Of a stretch of DNA of 64,000 nt, positions 12,292 through 23,616 are shown piece after piece. This DNA comes from Gnetum montanum (lineage: Eukaryota; Streptophyta; Gnetopsida; Gnetales; Gnetaceae), in NCBI GenBank assembly GCA_015680685.1, contig MNCI01006599.1, positions 126,764 through 190,763 on the forward strand, in the 5' to 3' direction. The translations under genes and the position numbers were made by a program. Positions within the stretch are counted from its first letter, which is position 1, and each line of letters starts with the position of its first letter. A model generated the notes under the pieces. That model did not search any database, had not been told where the DNA came from, and saw only the letters and a program-made list of their open reading frames with translations.

Positions 12292-12310
12292 TTGGCATTG
12301 TTGCCATGGA
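12292..12310 (+). other. Element B primer binding site, tRNA-Asp type
   Basis: Reads TTGGCATTGTTGCCATGGA immediately after the LTR. Compared with the tRNA-Asp complement TGGCGCCGTTGCCGGGGA it differs at five positions, four of them C-to-T or G-to-A transitions. Confidence 0.75.
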
Positions 12311-12589
12311 TGTATCACTATGTGCTAAGTAGTTGATCTTATAAAGTTCATTGTGTCAATCCAAAAATTATATCGTTTACATTTTTAATTAATTTTAATA
12401 ATACACACATTTAAGTATTAAATAGATAACATGACTTCCACACTTAATAGAAAAATCACTTGCCAAATAAGTTCAAAGAAATCATGATAGAATACATGAT
12501 GAAGAGGACCAGAGTGCACTAATGCAAATAACAACTACATATACTCACATTGATTGATACTATCCTAATTTGACATTTATTCTTCACTA

Positions 12590-14330
12590 GGATGGACAAC
12601 TCAAATGGAGAGACTTGCAAGGCAACACAGTTCTATCACCAAAATGTTCCATTCCATTAATGTTTTAAGTAGTCCTCATGAAGGCCAACCTAAGTCATGA
12701 ACAAGAGAGCTATTAAGTCACAAAGAATATGACAAGGCCATACTAGCCAATGGAGGCTTAGGTAAGTAGGGATGCCATCATAGAAGCCCATCATGAACAT
12801 GATAGGAAAGAAGGTACCTTAGACAGTTATCCTAGAAGAAATAAAAGATGCTTTGCTCCAAGCTGAAAAGTTTTATCAAAATCATGGATCTTACTCCCAC
12901 ACATTAGTAATACATATTGAAGATATTTTCAACACCAAGCTAAATTCAAGTTTGGTAGAAGACCTTAGACAGAGTACAAGAAATTTTAGACCTAAATAGA
13001 GCCCAAGGCTTAGAGCTTCTATAGAATCAAAAGAGGATGAATCATTAAGTCATAGAAGGAGAACTAGTTAGAAACATTTTCTAACTACTTCATTTACCTC
13101 ATTGTATTCATATTTGGAGTTTGATGGGAAGCAATGCATATTGAGAGACTATGATAGAAATAGACAAATAGATTATAAGAGAGAGGAGTATAGAAGAAGA
13201 TATCATAGTAATGAAGATAATGATTATGAAAGAAAAAGGATAGAAATAGGCATGAGGATAGAGGATTTTATGAGCATTGGAGGGGTCACTACTACAACAG
13301 ATTTTATGAACTCAATAACTATGAAGAACCCTTATTAGCTAGTCAAAGGATGATCAATAGTAGAGAAGCTATATATATTCCCACTAGGGATGTAAGGGGT
13401 AGTCACATCAAGTGATTAGATATGAATAACATTCCTAAATTTGAAGGTGAATACAATGCAGATCCATAACACCACCTTTAAGCATTCCATGACACCTATG
13501 TCCTCCAAAATATTGAAAGTGATTAGAAAAAGTTTAGGTTATTTCCTAGGATACTCATCAAAGAGACAAAGAGTTGGCATAGATCATTAGAACCTAAATC
13601 AATTAGGAGATGGAACACCATGCTTGAACTCTTTAACAAAAATATCAAACTTATTCAAGAGTGTCTAACCTTAGGAAGAAAATCAAAGGATGGAAGAAAG
13701 GAATATAAAAATCCATTGATGCAACAATAGACAGATACTATTCTCTTTTACATAGATGCTTAGGCCATGAATTCTCATAAAGGAAACAACTTAGGCACAT
13801 CATTGATGGGTTAAGGATTAAAGCTAGGAAAACCCTTGGGATCTATGCCTAAGGAAGACTATCAGAGATGACTGTCCATTAGATTTAGAAGTTAATAGAC
13901 TAAGTTGTGAAAGAGAAATGCAAGTTGAAAAAGAAATAATCAACTAAAGAGTATAATTGAGATCCATCAATTAGAAAACAAGATGTATGAGTGTGCGAGA
14001 AGCAAGAAGAAGAGACCTTGGAAGATGTGATTTAGAAGAAAACTCTGCCCATCCAAAAATCAATCAATGATGTAGCAATAAAGGTAGAGAAGATGTGAAG
14101 CTTGGTGGATGAGAAGTTTGCTATAGCTCTAAAGATTGTAGAATAAATAATTAAATAAGCACTCAATAAAGGTAAAGATAAGAAGAAGAGAAGAGACTAT
14201 GGATGAGAAGGCTATAAGTAGAAAACAAAAGTTGATTCAATTAAGGAGTTTTCTGACTCTAATTTAGAAGACAAGGAATAATTCAAGGTGTGCCAATATA
14301 AACATCCTAAGGGATGTTACGCTTTGATGG
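12590..14330 (+). pseudogene. Element B gag, degenerate
   Basis: An arginine-rich N-terminal part (13102-13338, with repeated Arg, Tyr and Glu) is followed by a capsid region containing a form of the YYSLLHRCLGHEFS block near 13740 and a GIYAxGRLSEMTVH stretch. These align with gag of element C at 59260-59900. A Glu/Asp-rich tail follows, ending near VCQYKHPKG (about 14290). The Arg-rich arm may bind RNA. Numerous TAG and TAA codons sit at Gln positions. Confidence 0.7.
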
Positions 14331-14984
14331 TCCACTTGCAAGAGTCTGGGGCATAGGCACTCAACCCAAGATTTATTAAAAAGTAGGTGCCGAGATGGTT
14401 ACCTTACCCTCAAGGTAATCTCAAACTACCCTTCCAGCTAGCTTACTATCCAAGTGAAGCTTACCCTCTATTGTAGGAATAATACCACTAGTGGTGGTAA
14501 CAACTACAAGTATGGGCCATTCCACCACTAAGGCAATAATATTCATATAGGTAACTAGATCCTTATGGATATTATGTACAACATCCAATCTCTTTGGGAA
14601 ATGCTTCAGTTCATACTTTTTCACAGTATTATCCACTTGAGTATTACAGACCTACTTCTTCTTCAAGATGGATTTTAATATATACATACATCAACTAGTA
14701 GTTGGTCCATCAAGTCAACCTTCTAATCCTTTATCACCAATGCCATCACTAGTAACAAAAGGGGAGCTACTATCACAACCATAGTAGAAGAATGTAACAA
14801 GGGCAGTAAACACATAGGAGGATGTAATCATGACTGAACTATGATCTAGAAAATATTCATTCTTCTAAACAAGTCCAAAAAGAGTTCAAAGAATGAGAAC
14901 TCCCTCTAATTCAACCCTATATACACACACTTCTCTAAGGAACACTAAATTTCCATCTTCTACTAATTCAAACTTAATCACTAT

Positions 14985-15470
14985 AATGCTTACCCAAACT
15001 ATCATGCATTGGATAAAAGCAGGAGTAATTCCTTAGAAAAGAATAGATCTAGGAATTCCCTCATATCTCCAAATAGTAGGTCACAAAACATGCAAGGATA
15101 TACTTAATTCTGGTTTAGGAGTGAACTTAATTTTACAAAACATGTATAAGGCCTAAAATGTTCTACCATTAAAGAAAAGTAACATCTAATTAGAGCTTAT
15201 AGATTAGTCAATCACAGTCCCACTAGAATAGGTAGATGATGTCATCACCACCATTAGTGGCTAGTCCTATCCTACTAATTTCTTAGTCATTCATGTGAGG
15301 AAGAATAAAGGAGAGTCTCCTATCATCATGGGAAGAGCTTGGCTTAGTACCATGGATGCTAAGCTTGGAATTAGAGATTTTTCCTTGGAGATTTTCAAGG
15401 AAGATGAAGCTAGAATTATTCAACGATGCAAAGTTCCATGTATTGTACACAACAATAATGAGTGAAATTG
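14985..15470 (+). pseudogene. Element B aspartic protease
   Basis: Translation gives HWIKAGVIP, then ILNSGLGVNLI in place of the active-site strand, then PIIMGRAWLSTMDAKLGI. The catalytic Asp of D-S-G is Asn here (GAT to AAT), while the late MGRAWL motif is kept. It would have processed the Gag-Pol precursor. The stops are mostly at expected Gln codons. Confidence 0.8.
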
Positions 15471-15989
15471 CATGCAAAAAAATATGGGCTATTACATAAG
15501 AAAATAATACATCAATCAATAAATGTGTAGAAGAAATGTGTGTGCAGAAATGCTTATATGTAGTAGCCACTAAACAAGAAGGCACCTAGTGGCTAGTTAC
15601 TAATGAAGAAATAGAATCTAAAATATACATGGAACCAACAAATTAGATTATAAGTACCTATGTTGAATAGATAAAAAAGTTGGAACAATTAAGAAGAAAA
15701 CACCTCTGTACAAATTCATGCCAAGAAGAAGATATTTAATGGGGACAACTTGAGATTCTAGATAAGTTTGAACTAGAACCATTAGAGTTGAAAGCCCTAC
15801 TGACAATGCTTTAATATGCTTTTCTAAATAATAAGAAACTAGTAATCATCAATGTTAATCTAGATAAAGAGCATAAGAAAAGATTATTAGAAGTTCTTAA
15901 TAAATGGTCAATAGCATTTTCTTGGTCCTATGATGAAATAACAAGCATTGATCCATGAATTTGTTAACACTAGATATACATAGATTGAG

Positions 15990-16870
15990 TTGTTAAGCCA
16001 CACTACCAACCACAAAGAAGGATGAATCCCAAGCTTAACAAAGTAGTGAAACAAAAATTAGAAAAGTTATTGAAAGTAGGATTCAACTACACAATTATGT
16101 ACAGTGAATGGATTAGTCCTTTGGTCATTGTTCCAAAGAAATATGGCAAGTGAAGAGTATGTATTAACTTCCAACTATTGAACTTTGTGACATTCAAAGA
16201 TCATTTTCCTTTACTATTTATTGGCCAAGTCCTAGATACCATAGCAGGGCATTAGTACTATAACTTTCTTGATGGATATAATGGATATAACTAGATTCTT
16301 ATTACACCAGAAGACTAGGAAAAGACTACATTAACTAGTTCGTGGGGAACATTCACCTACAAGCAAATTCCTTTTGGATTATCCAATGTGCCTACTACTT
16401 TTTAGAGATTAGTACTAAGCATATTCCAAAAATAAATAGGTAATGGTGTAGAAGTATTTATGGATGATTTTTCAACTTATGAGCTAGATTTCAAGCAAGC
16501 ACTAAATTTTTTAAAGTAGGTATTAAAAAGATGTGTAGAAATAAATTTGAAGCTTAATTAGTAGAAAAGCCATTTAATGGTCCAAGATGGAATCATTCTA
16601 GGACACAAAGTATCATAGAAAGGAATTTATGTAGATCTAAAGAAGATCACAGTCATTCAAAACATCATCCAAAGGCCACAAACCATCAAAGATGTTAGAT
16701 CATTTTTGGGCCACACAGGATATTAAAGAAGGTTTATAGAAAATTTTGCAAAAGTAGAAAAACTATTGGTAGAGTTAAAAAAGAAGGACACATCATTTTA
16801 GTGGATAGAATAATGTGAGAAAGTATTTGAAAATTTAAAATAAAAACTAATCAAAACAACAATCCTCTAA
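15990..16870 (+). pseudogene. Element B reverse transcriptase
   Basis: Recognisable blocks in order are SEWISPLVIVPKKYGK, RVCINFQLLNFVTFKDHFPL, YYNFLDGYNGYN, WGTFTYKQIPFGLSNVPTTF, VFMDDFSTY and KSHLMVQDGIILGHKVS. The F-M-D-D box is the YxDD-type catalytic pair, so the two central Asp residues survive. RT copies the element RNA into cDNA inside cytoplasmic particles. Several stops at Gln codons make it non-functional. Confidence 0.88.
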
Positions 16871-16889
16871 GCTCTAGATTAGTCTAACC

Positions 16890-17270
16890 CTTTCACATAA
16901 TGATAGATGCTTTAAATTATGCACTGGATGTAGTGCTAAAATAGCTAGATGATCCAAAAAGATCATATTACATAAATTATTCTGGACAAATAATTACCAA
17001 AGCATAGATTAATTATACCAGCACAGAAAAGGAGCTTATGATAGTGGTGTATGCACTTGAAAAATTTAGACACTATTTGCTTGGGTACTCCATTTATGTC
17101 CACACAGATCATAGTGCAATAAGATTCTTGATGAATAAATTGGTGGTGAGTCCTAGGGTGATTAGATGACTCATCATATTATAAGAACTTGACATCAACA
17201 TGATTGTCAAGAAAGGCATAGAAAATTAGTAGTAGATCACTTATCAAAGCTAAGATGGGAACTGTAGGAC
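16890..17270 (+). pseudogene. Element B RNase H
   Basis: Contains IMIDALNYALDVVL (the usual TDAS block), STEKELMIVVYALEKFRHYL and YVHTDHSAIRFLMNK. These are the D...E...D catalytic positions of gypsy RNase H, which removes the RNA strand after reverse transcription. Unlike element C, the first Asp (IDA) is kept here. It follows RT directly. At least four stops interrupt it. Confidence 0.8.
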
Positions 17271-17529
17271 CAAGAAGAACCATTATCAAATTAGTATCCT
17301 AATGAAAACCTATCCACAAGGATAATAATGGCTATTAACTCAATAGTGAAGTCATGGACTATTGACTACATGACCTACTTGACCATGCAAGAACTTCCTA
17401 TGGAGTGGAGTAAAAAGAAAAGAGAATAATCCCTTCATAAAGTAAAAAGATATATGGATATAAATGGAAATCTTTACAAGGTCTATGCTAATGAATTGGT
17501 ATGATGGTATGTTCCAGAAGATAATCAAT

Positions 17530-18600
17530 AGAGGATCCTATAAGATGTGTATGAAGGATCATGTGGTGGCCATTATGTTGAGCATAGGATAGCACTGAAG
17601 CTAATGATTGAATGCTACTTTTGGCCTACCATATTTTGAGATGCACATAACTTCGTCTAATCTTGTGAGAGATGTTAGTAAGATGGAGGAATACTAGCCA
17701 AGAATGAAGGATCATAATAATGGATTCAACCATTAGAACCATTTGACATATGGGGAATTGATTTCATGGGACCCATTACACGAATGTCAAATGTGAAATC
17801 TTATATCATAGTAACTATTGATTATTGTGTGAAGTGCGTAGAAGTAGCTGTAGTTAAGGATTGTATGAAGTGGGTAGAAGTAACATGTGATGAATAGATT
17901 TGAAGTATCAAAAATGCTCATCTTAGACAATTCAACACACTTTTTGGATGCTACATTTAAAAAGCTCGTGCAACGACTTGGCATGAATCATAAATTAACC
18001 ACATCATATCATTCCTAAGCAAATGGTCAAATTAAAGTAACTAATTGGGAGATTACAAGGATATTAATGAGAATAGTTAATAGATTTAGAAAAGATTAGA
18101 GCACTAAATTAAATGATGCTCTATGGGCTTATAGGACAACATGGAAACTTCCCATAGGATATTCACCCTACAAGTTAGTCTATGGTAAACTACCTACACT
18201 CCTAATCCAGGTAGAGCTACAAACTTTAGCTATTGCCAATAAAATTGATGTAGACTTGATTTTAGCATAGAAAGAACACATTATGAATCTCAACCTTTTA
18301 GAGGAAAATAGGATAGTAGAAATGATGAGCAATGAAATCCATAAAAAGTACTCCAAAAAAAGGCATCACACACATATATGCCAAGTATTGATCTAGCTAG
18401 GCGATAATATATTATACTATAATCCCATTCATGTATCCTAAAAGGTTAAGTTCCAAACCCTATGGGATTGACCATGCATCATCTAGGGAACCTATTCATC
18501 TAGCGCCATGAAAATTCACCATTCATCTAGAGTACATAAGCTTATCTTAGTAAATATTCAATAGGTCAAGCCTTATTATGAACATCCCAATTATATTAAG
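17530..18600 (+). pseudogene. Element B integrase
   Basis: Starts with a degenerate zinc-binding segment (HGGHYVEHRIALKL, then CERC) and continues with IQPLEPFDIWGIDFMGPITR, which holds the first catalytic Asp. The catalytic core is damaged beyond this point. A partial tandem duplication of a stretch encoding [C/W]VEVAV-type residues lies at about 17816-17883. The C-terminal part around 18120-18600 (degenerate, with stops) carries the late GYSPYKLVYGK-type segment and a basic tail. Confidence 0.78.
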
Positions 18601-18679
18601 AATTCTATCTACTCTGTCAAATTGTCTTCTACTTGTTTGATCTTCAAGTTGACTATTTTTTATGATAGTCATGGGGGTG

Positions 18680-18925
18680 TTCCAAATGAAATGTAGATAC
18701 CATATTGAATCTTTTTCTTTTCTTATTACCTTTTCATATTCTTTGCTATTTTTCCTATCCTTTTATATTTTCAAATTTCTTAATGATTTCTTATTCTTTA
18801 CCATTTCTAAATTCTTTTCAAAAATTTTCATTCTTATTATCTTTACAATTCTTGTTGTCTTTTATAATTTTTTCTATACTTTGCCATTATTTCACTTGTA
18901 CATATTTTTTTTGAGTTTTCAATAA
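18680..18925 (+). repeat. Pyrimidine-rich low-complexity tract after integrase
   Basis: Almost uninterrupted T/C sequence on the plus strand. It gives Phe/Leu/Ser-rich open frames that look like membrane proteins but are compositional artefacts. It separates integrase from the downstream degenerate coding region. Confidence 0.7.
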
Positions 18926-19109
18926 AGTGCATGGAATAAAGTAAGATGTAGTTCCAATAAGGTAAAGATTACCCTATATTATCAAATCATAAAGGATTGA
19001 TTGCATATATAGTGAGATCACATCATCCATCCACTCATTTCTAGCAATAAGATCTTCTTATCATGACCATAATGATATTCTTTTCATAATAAAACTAAGA
19101 ATAAACTCA

Positions 19110-22100
19110 TGATCATTATGCCTAGATAGAAGAGTGAAGAACCAAGTGGGAATGAAAAGGATGTGGAATCAAGGGGACTTGTCGATTCTCTAGGCCTATT
19201 GCTATGAGTTCTATCTTATTGTTAAGGATGTATTATTCTCTTGAGTTCTAACAAAAAATGGAGGTAAGAGTACAATAAGAGCTACCTTACCATGTCATCA
19301 GAAAGACATGTTACCCATGCATGAAGGTAGGTGGCTTTTCAAAAAAAAAAAAAAGTGTGCTATTAATAAAATCCTTCTTTAAACTACATTGCAAATTGAT
19401 AATATTCTTTACAATAGTGGTAGTCTTTTGATTGTTAGTCCTGGGGATGAAACAATGGAATGTCACTGAAAAGTAGTTTGGAGTTGGTTTGAATCTTGGA
19501 TAGAAAGGCTAATGATTACTTTAACCACATGTCACACATAAGGATTCATTATGCCTATGGTAAGATACATCAAGTCTCAATTTTTGCAATCCCTACTACA
19601 TTTCACTTCATCTCACTGGTATATTTAATCATAACTTTATGGTTTTGTATAATATAGTGTTATTTTCCCAATTTGGTAATATTAAAATGTGTGTTTTCTA
19701 GACATGTGTGTCTTACATTCAACTCCTTGAGTGCCTATGAACACTTATAGGCATGGTTATATAAGGACATGTAGGGTTGAAGGTTTCTTTGGGGAGGATC
19801 AACTTGTATAACTGTTGTATCTCATATTAGACAACAAACTCCACATCATCTTATGCCTTCCACAAAGTTTTATAGCCTGTCCATCTACTAAGTTTGTGGG
19901 AAGTGTTCTCATATACACTCAATAAACTTTGATTTCCTGAGATTCCTTCCGTATGACTTTTGAACACCAAACTCTCAAAACTTAAGCATCAATTGTGATC
20001 TATGATCCTTTAGATAGCCTCTATGTCTTTCAAATCATCCAATTGACTCCATTTTTTGATAAAAAATTACCAAAAAATTGAAAATTTTAAAGGGTAATGT
20101 CATAGCTACAACATTGTATGAACTACAACGTCATAGCTATGGTATCTCATCTAGGATGTTATGCCCATAAAAATAGTATATATATGCATGGGACTTGGAT
20201 GATTTTTCATTCTACCATTTCAAAGCAAGAGGAGTTTTTGCTATTATTTTGAGCTCTGGCAAGCAAACTTCATGATGCCATAATTTTCTCATTGTAACTC
20301 TAATTTGTAAAATTTTTGAATTCAATTGATCTTGAAGTGCTCAAGTTAGTCATTTGGGGGGGGGGGGAATGGGTAGGCATATATGCTAAGATTTGAGCCA
20401 AATTTTTCTAATGTCCATAGGATTATAGTAGGATGACTATTGGAGAAAAGATTTATTTCAAGATTGGAACTTACCACCTGTTCCCAATCAAGAGGCTAAA
20501 TAGAATTTCCACATATGTAGCTAGAGGAAGTATGATACTAATGGGCAAATTCAACACTAACATTACACATCTAATATTCTTGGAGATTCAAAGATGGTTC
20601 GAGGAGAAGAAGGTAGGAAAACCAATACTACCATTCCCTTGCCTAATAAGGAAGCTATGCAAATGATTAGGGATTTTGGAATACAATAATGATGTTTTGA
20701 GGAACCTAAAGAAATGTCAAGTTCAACCGTTGTAGGTAACATTCCAACTACTTGGCAATAGTAACAAGAAGGACCCAATAGTCAAACACCTATTAGAGAT
20801 AGACCAAAACAACAATCTCCACCACCTCCATAGGACTACTGACCATCAATGAGCCATATGTGTCAAATCATAGATACAATCAATTGGGAAGCAAGGGAGG
20901 GATCCGATCTTTATAGAGTTATAGTAAGATCTACAAGGTCCATAGTTTCAAAAAATCTTGTGAGTGGGCAGGTGTCATTATAAGAAGGAGGAGAGGAACA
21001 CAAGGCAGAACAAATTTTAGGGAATGTTTTATCATTCCAAGTGAAGCTAAAAATAGGAAAAGGTGTCACAGTTGTAGTTATGTAGCACTAAGATGTAGTG
21101 GGAGTAGTTAAAGTAATCATTAATCATATTAAGGAGTCCTTCAATGTTCTTGTTGTGTCATCAGTCGATATCTCTAGAGCTAAAGATGCTCAAATGCTAG
21201 CTGGTATCTCATTGACTCTTGTTGAACATGAAGATTTACTAAATAGACTGCTACAAATAGGCCACATCATGCAAAACCTATTGAATATCCCTAATGATAT
21301 CATTGCAATGTAGTTTGAATTAATTACCATAAAAGAGAACTTGGTGATGGATGAAACAAGGGTTGAACACACTAAGAATGAAGTGTAGAGATTGCAAGCA
21401 TAATTAGCAACTCTAAGATCAAACGTAAGAGATATTTCATGATTTGTTACCTCAGACCAACTTGAATAGTTTAGAACTAATCAGGTAAGGTAGCTAATTT
21501 GCCACAACATACATGTAGAGATGGAAAGAGAAAAGGTAATGTAGAATGCCTCAATTGCTGAAGCACAAACATACACACATGCCAAAGCTCTCATAGCATT
21601 GGAAGAGGAAAATAAGAAGCTCACTACTAACAACCCAAGGTTGATAGATGTAGAAAAGTAGAAACACGTTCTCGAGAAAAGTATTCATCAATTATGAAAA
21701 ATCATTTGAGTCAACCAAGACATGAGCAAATCAACCCAAGAAAATTGAACCTTGTCAATAGAAAAAGTCTGTGCAATCTGATAAAAGTCAACCATTGTGA
21801 TAAGCATGTGAAACAATGAGGTCAGGAGACATGAGAAGCTCAAGGAGAATTTTTTGGACTAAGTGGGCATGTACAAGTAGATAAATGAGAAAGAAGTCTA
21901 GATGGTAAAAGCAAAGATCAATTCCATCACTTCTCAAACTCTATATTAGCAACCTATCTTGGATAGTTTGGTCCATTTCTACTAGGATGAAATAAAAAAA
22001 AAGACCTATAGATAGAGGATCTTATAGAATACATTGGGTTAGAAAATCGTTGATATTCTAACTTGGCCATGTTAACAGTTGACCTATCTTGGAACAAGCT

Positions 22101-22540
22101 TGAGCAAAACGTAGTAGTAATGTATGCCCTATACAAGAAAGAGTTTGCTAATAGGAAATATGCTTTGCAAAAATTACATGTTGCAAACTTAGAATTTGAA
22201 GTTGTGAAGGCTAGCTACCAAAGGAAAAAAGATGTAGCAATGAACTTGGCATGTAGAATGTTTGACTACTAGGAACTTAGAAAGTTAGCTAGAGCTTTTG
22301 AGGAAGAATGATGATAGTTTGCAATTTGGTATGTGAAAGTAAATAAAATGTTTCCACAACTATCATGCCTATGGGATGTACTAACTCAATTAAACATTGT
22401 CCAATCAACATGGATGGTACATGATCCAAGGATAGAGGAGGAGAAACTTTAGGTATTTTTAAATTGTTATCAATTTTAGAAGTCTAATGATAAAGGGAAG
22501 AAGTTAATGAAAGAGCCTCCACCACCTAGAACATAAAATT
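19110..22540 (+). pseudogene. Element B post-integrase ORF remnant(s), coiled-coil rich, function unknown
   Basis: After a possible start (ATGCCTAGATAGAAG, 19119) the plus strand holds decayed coding sequence to about 22530. The best parts are 20433-20666, 21098-21313 and 22063-22272. In one frame, 21098-21700 reads Leu/Glu/Lys/Gln-rich with heptad-like spacing (for example ALIALEEENKKLTTNN), suggesting coiled coil. Athila-like elements often have an extra ORF after pol, sometimes called env-like. No signal peptide, transmembrane segment or cleavage site was recognised, so an envelope role is not supported. Stops again fall largely at Gln positions. Confidence 0.5.
20356..20367. repeat. Homopolymer run of 12 G
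   Basis: An uninterrupted G12 within an AT-rich region of element B. It may be a slippage site, and its exact length is vulnerable to sequencing error. Confidence 0.9.
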
Positions 22541-22733
22541 ACATTGAGCTACTTCAATTGTTGTTTTGTTTTGTTCATCTTGTCAATTGTTAACTATGTC
22601 ATTTTGTAAAAACACCAATGTGACATTCAAGAGTGATATAAATAGTTAGTCATGTCAAGTAAAATATACCTCCTAATTTAGTAAGGAACTCTATCCTCAT
22701 TTTGTTTTAGTTCAACAACAAGTTTCTAGCCAA

Positions 22734-22745
22734 TTGTGGGGATAT
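22734..22745 (+). other. Element B polypurine tract
   Basis: TTGTGGGGATA lies immediately upstream of the 3' LTR start. A G-rich tract at this point primes plus-strand DNA synthesis in LTR retrotransposons. Confidence 0.65.
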
Positions 22746-23611
22746 GATGAAACAAATTTTTTCATTTATGTGATATCATATCTATGATATCGTAGGTCAT
22801 CATATGTCATCATTGATGTAATTTTTTAGGATTTGTGCAGCCGTATAAAGACCAACACTTGATTGCATAAGAAATAACTTTTGATTCCAATCCTTAGCTT
22901 GACTCTTATAGTTTGTTTTCATAGTTTTAACAATAGAGAGAATGCCTATAGTGTGGTATTAAGTAGTTGACTAGAATCTTTATTCAAGTAAATTATACAT
23001 GGATATAATTTATGTGTAGCAATAAAGATTGAAGTTTTTTTACATCATTTCAGAATTTCTTAGTTTTCTTATGTTTAGTTAGCATAATTTCCTACTTTAC
23101 TTTAGCTTAATAATTTACTTTTCAAAGAATATTACTTTTTATGTTTATTAGTAAAGTAGAATGGATACAACTAGTTTTGAACATTAAGTATAGTTATCTA
23201 GTAACCTAGTAGTGGCATTGCTTGATGTGATCAGTAGAATTCCACTTGGTAATCCCAGTGATAACTACATGAGTCTAAGATGTGATTGGTAAACTAGGAA
23301 CAAATGCCTATTGCTATTAGGATAGAATAGATTTATTTTGTCATTATTACTTAGACTTAGAACTTATTTTCACTTTCATTGTGTTTGCACTTAGTAGTAA
23401 AATGAGCCCTACAAGATTTCATATCATATGCTTTACTATGAGTTAAACTATACACTAATACTTTACTAACTCAAAGAGAGAGAACAACGATCATGAACTT
23501 AACATAAAATTTTAGCATAATTACATTGTCCATCCATGGATTACAATCTAGTCACACATAGATACTTATGAATTGTATGGTAGAGTGTTGGGATACCTCC
23601 ACCAGTCATTA
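22746..23611 (+). repeat. Element B 3' LTR (866 bp)
   Basis: Begins TGATGAAACAAATT and ends just before the GTAGC target duplication. It shares the U3 GATATC dyads (TGTGATATCATATC, ATGATATCGTAGG) and the block around GCAATAAAGATTGAAG with the 5' LTR. The two LTRs differ visibly throughout, with many transitions, indicating an old insertion. Confidence 0.88.
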
Positions 23612-23616
23612 GTAGC

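Larger units (their letters stand above)
11436..23611 (+). mobile_element. Element B: Athila-like Ty3/gypsy, both LTRs, 12.2 kb
   Basis: The two LTRs (11436-12291, 22746-23611) flank PBS, gag, PR, RT, RNase H, integrase, a long post-integrase region and a PPT. The 5 bp before the first LTR (GTAGC, 11431-11435) recur exactly after the second (23612-23616), giving a target-site duplication that fixes both ends. The first LTR begins TA and the last ends TA rather than TG/CA, consistent with decay. Every domain has stops, so the copy is inactive. It sits inside the antisense gene. Confidence 0.92.

Noticed and set aside
18662-18925. Phe/Leu-rich 87-residue frame that looks like a membrane or envelope protein
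   Set aside because: It lies in an almost pure T/C tract, where any frame gives Phe, Leu, Ser and Ile. It has no conserved context.
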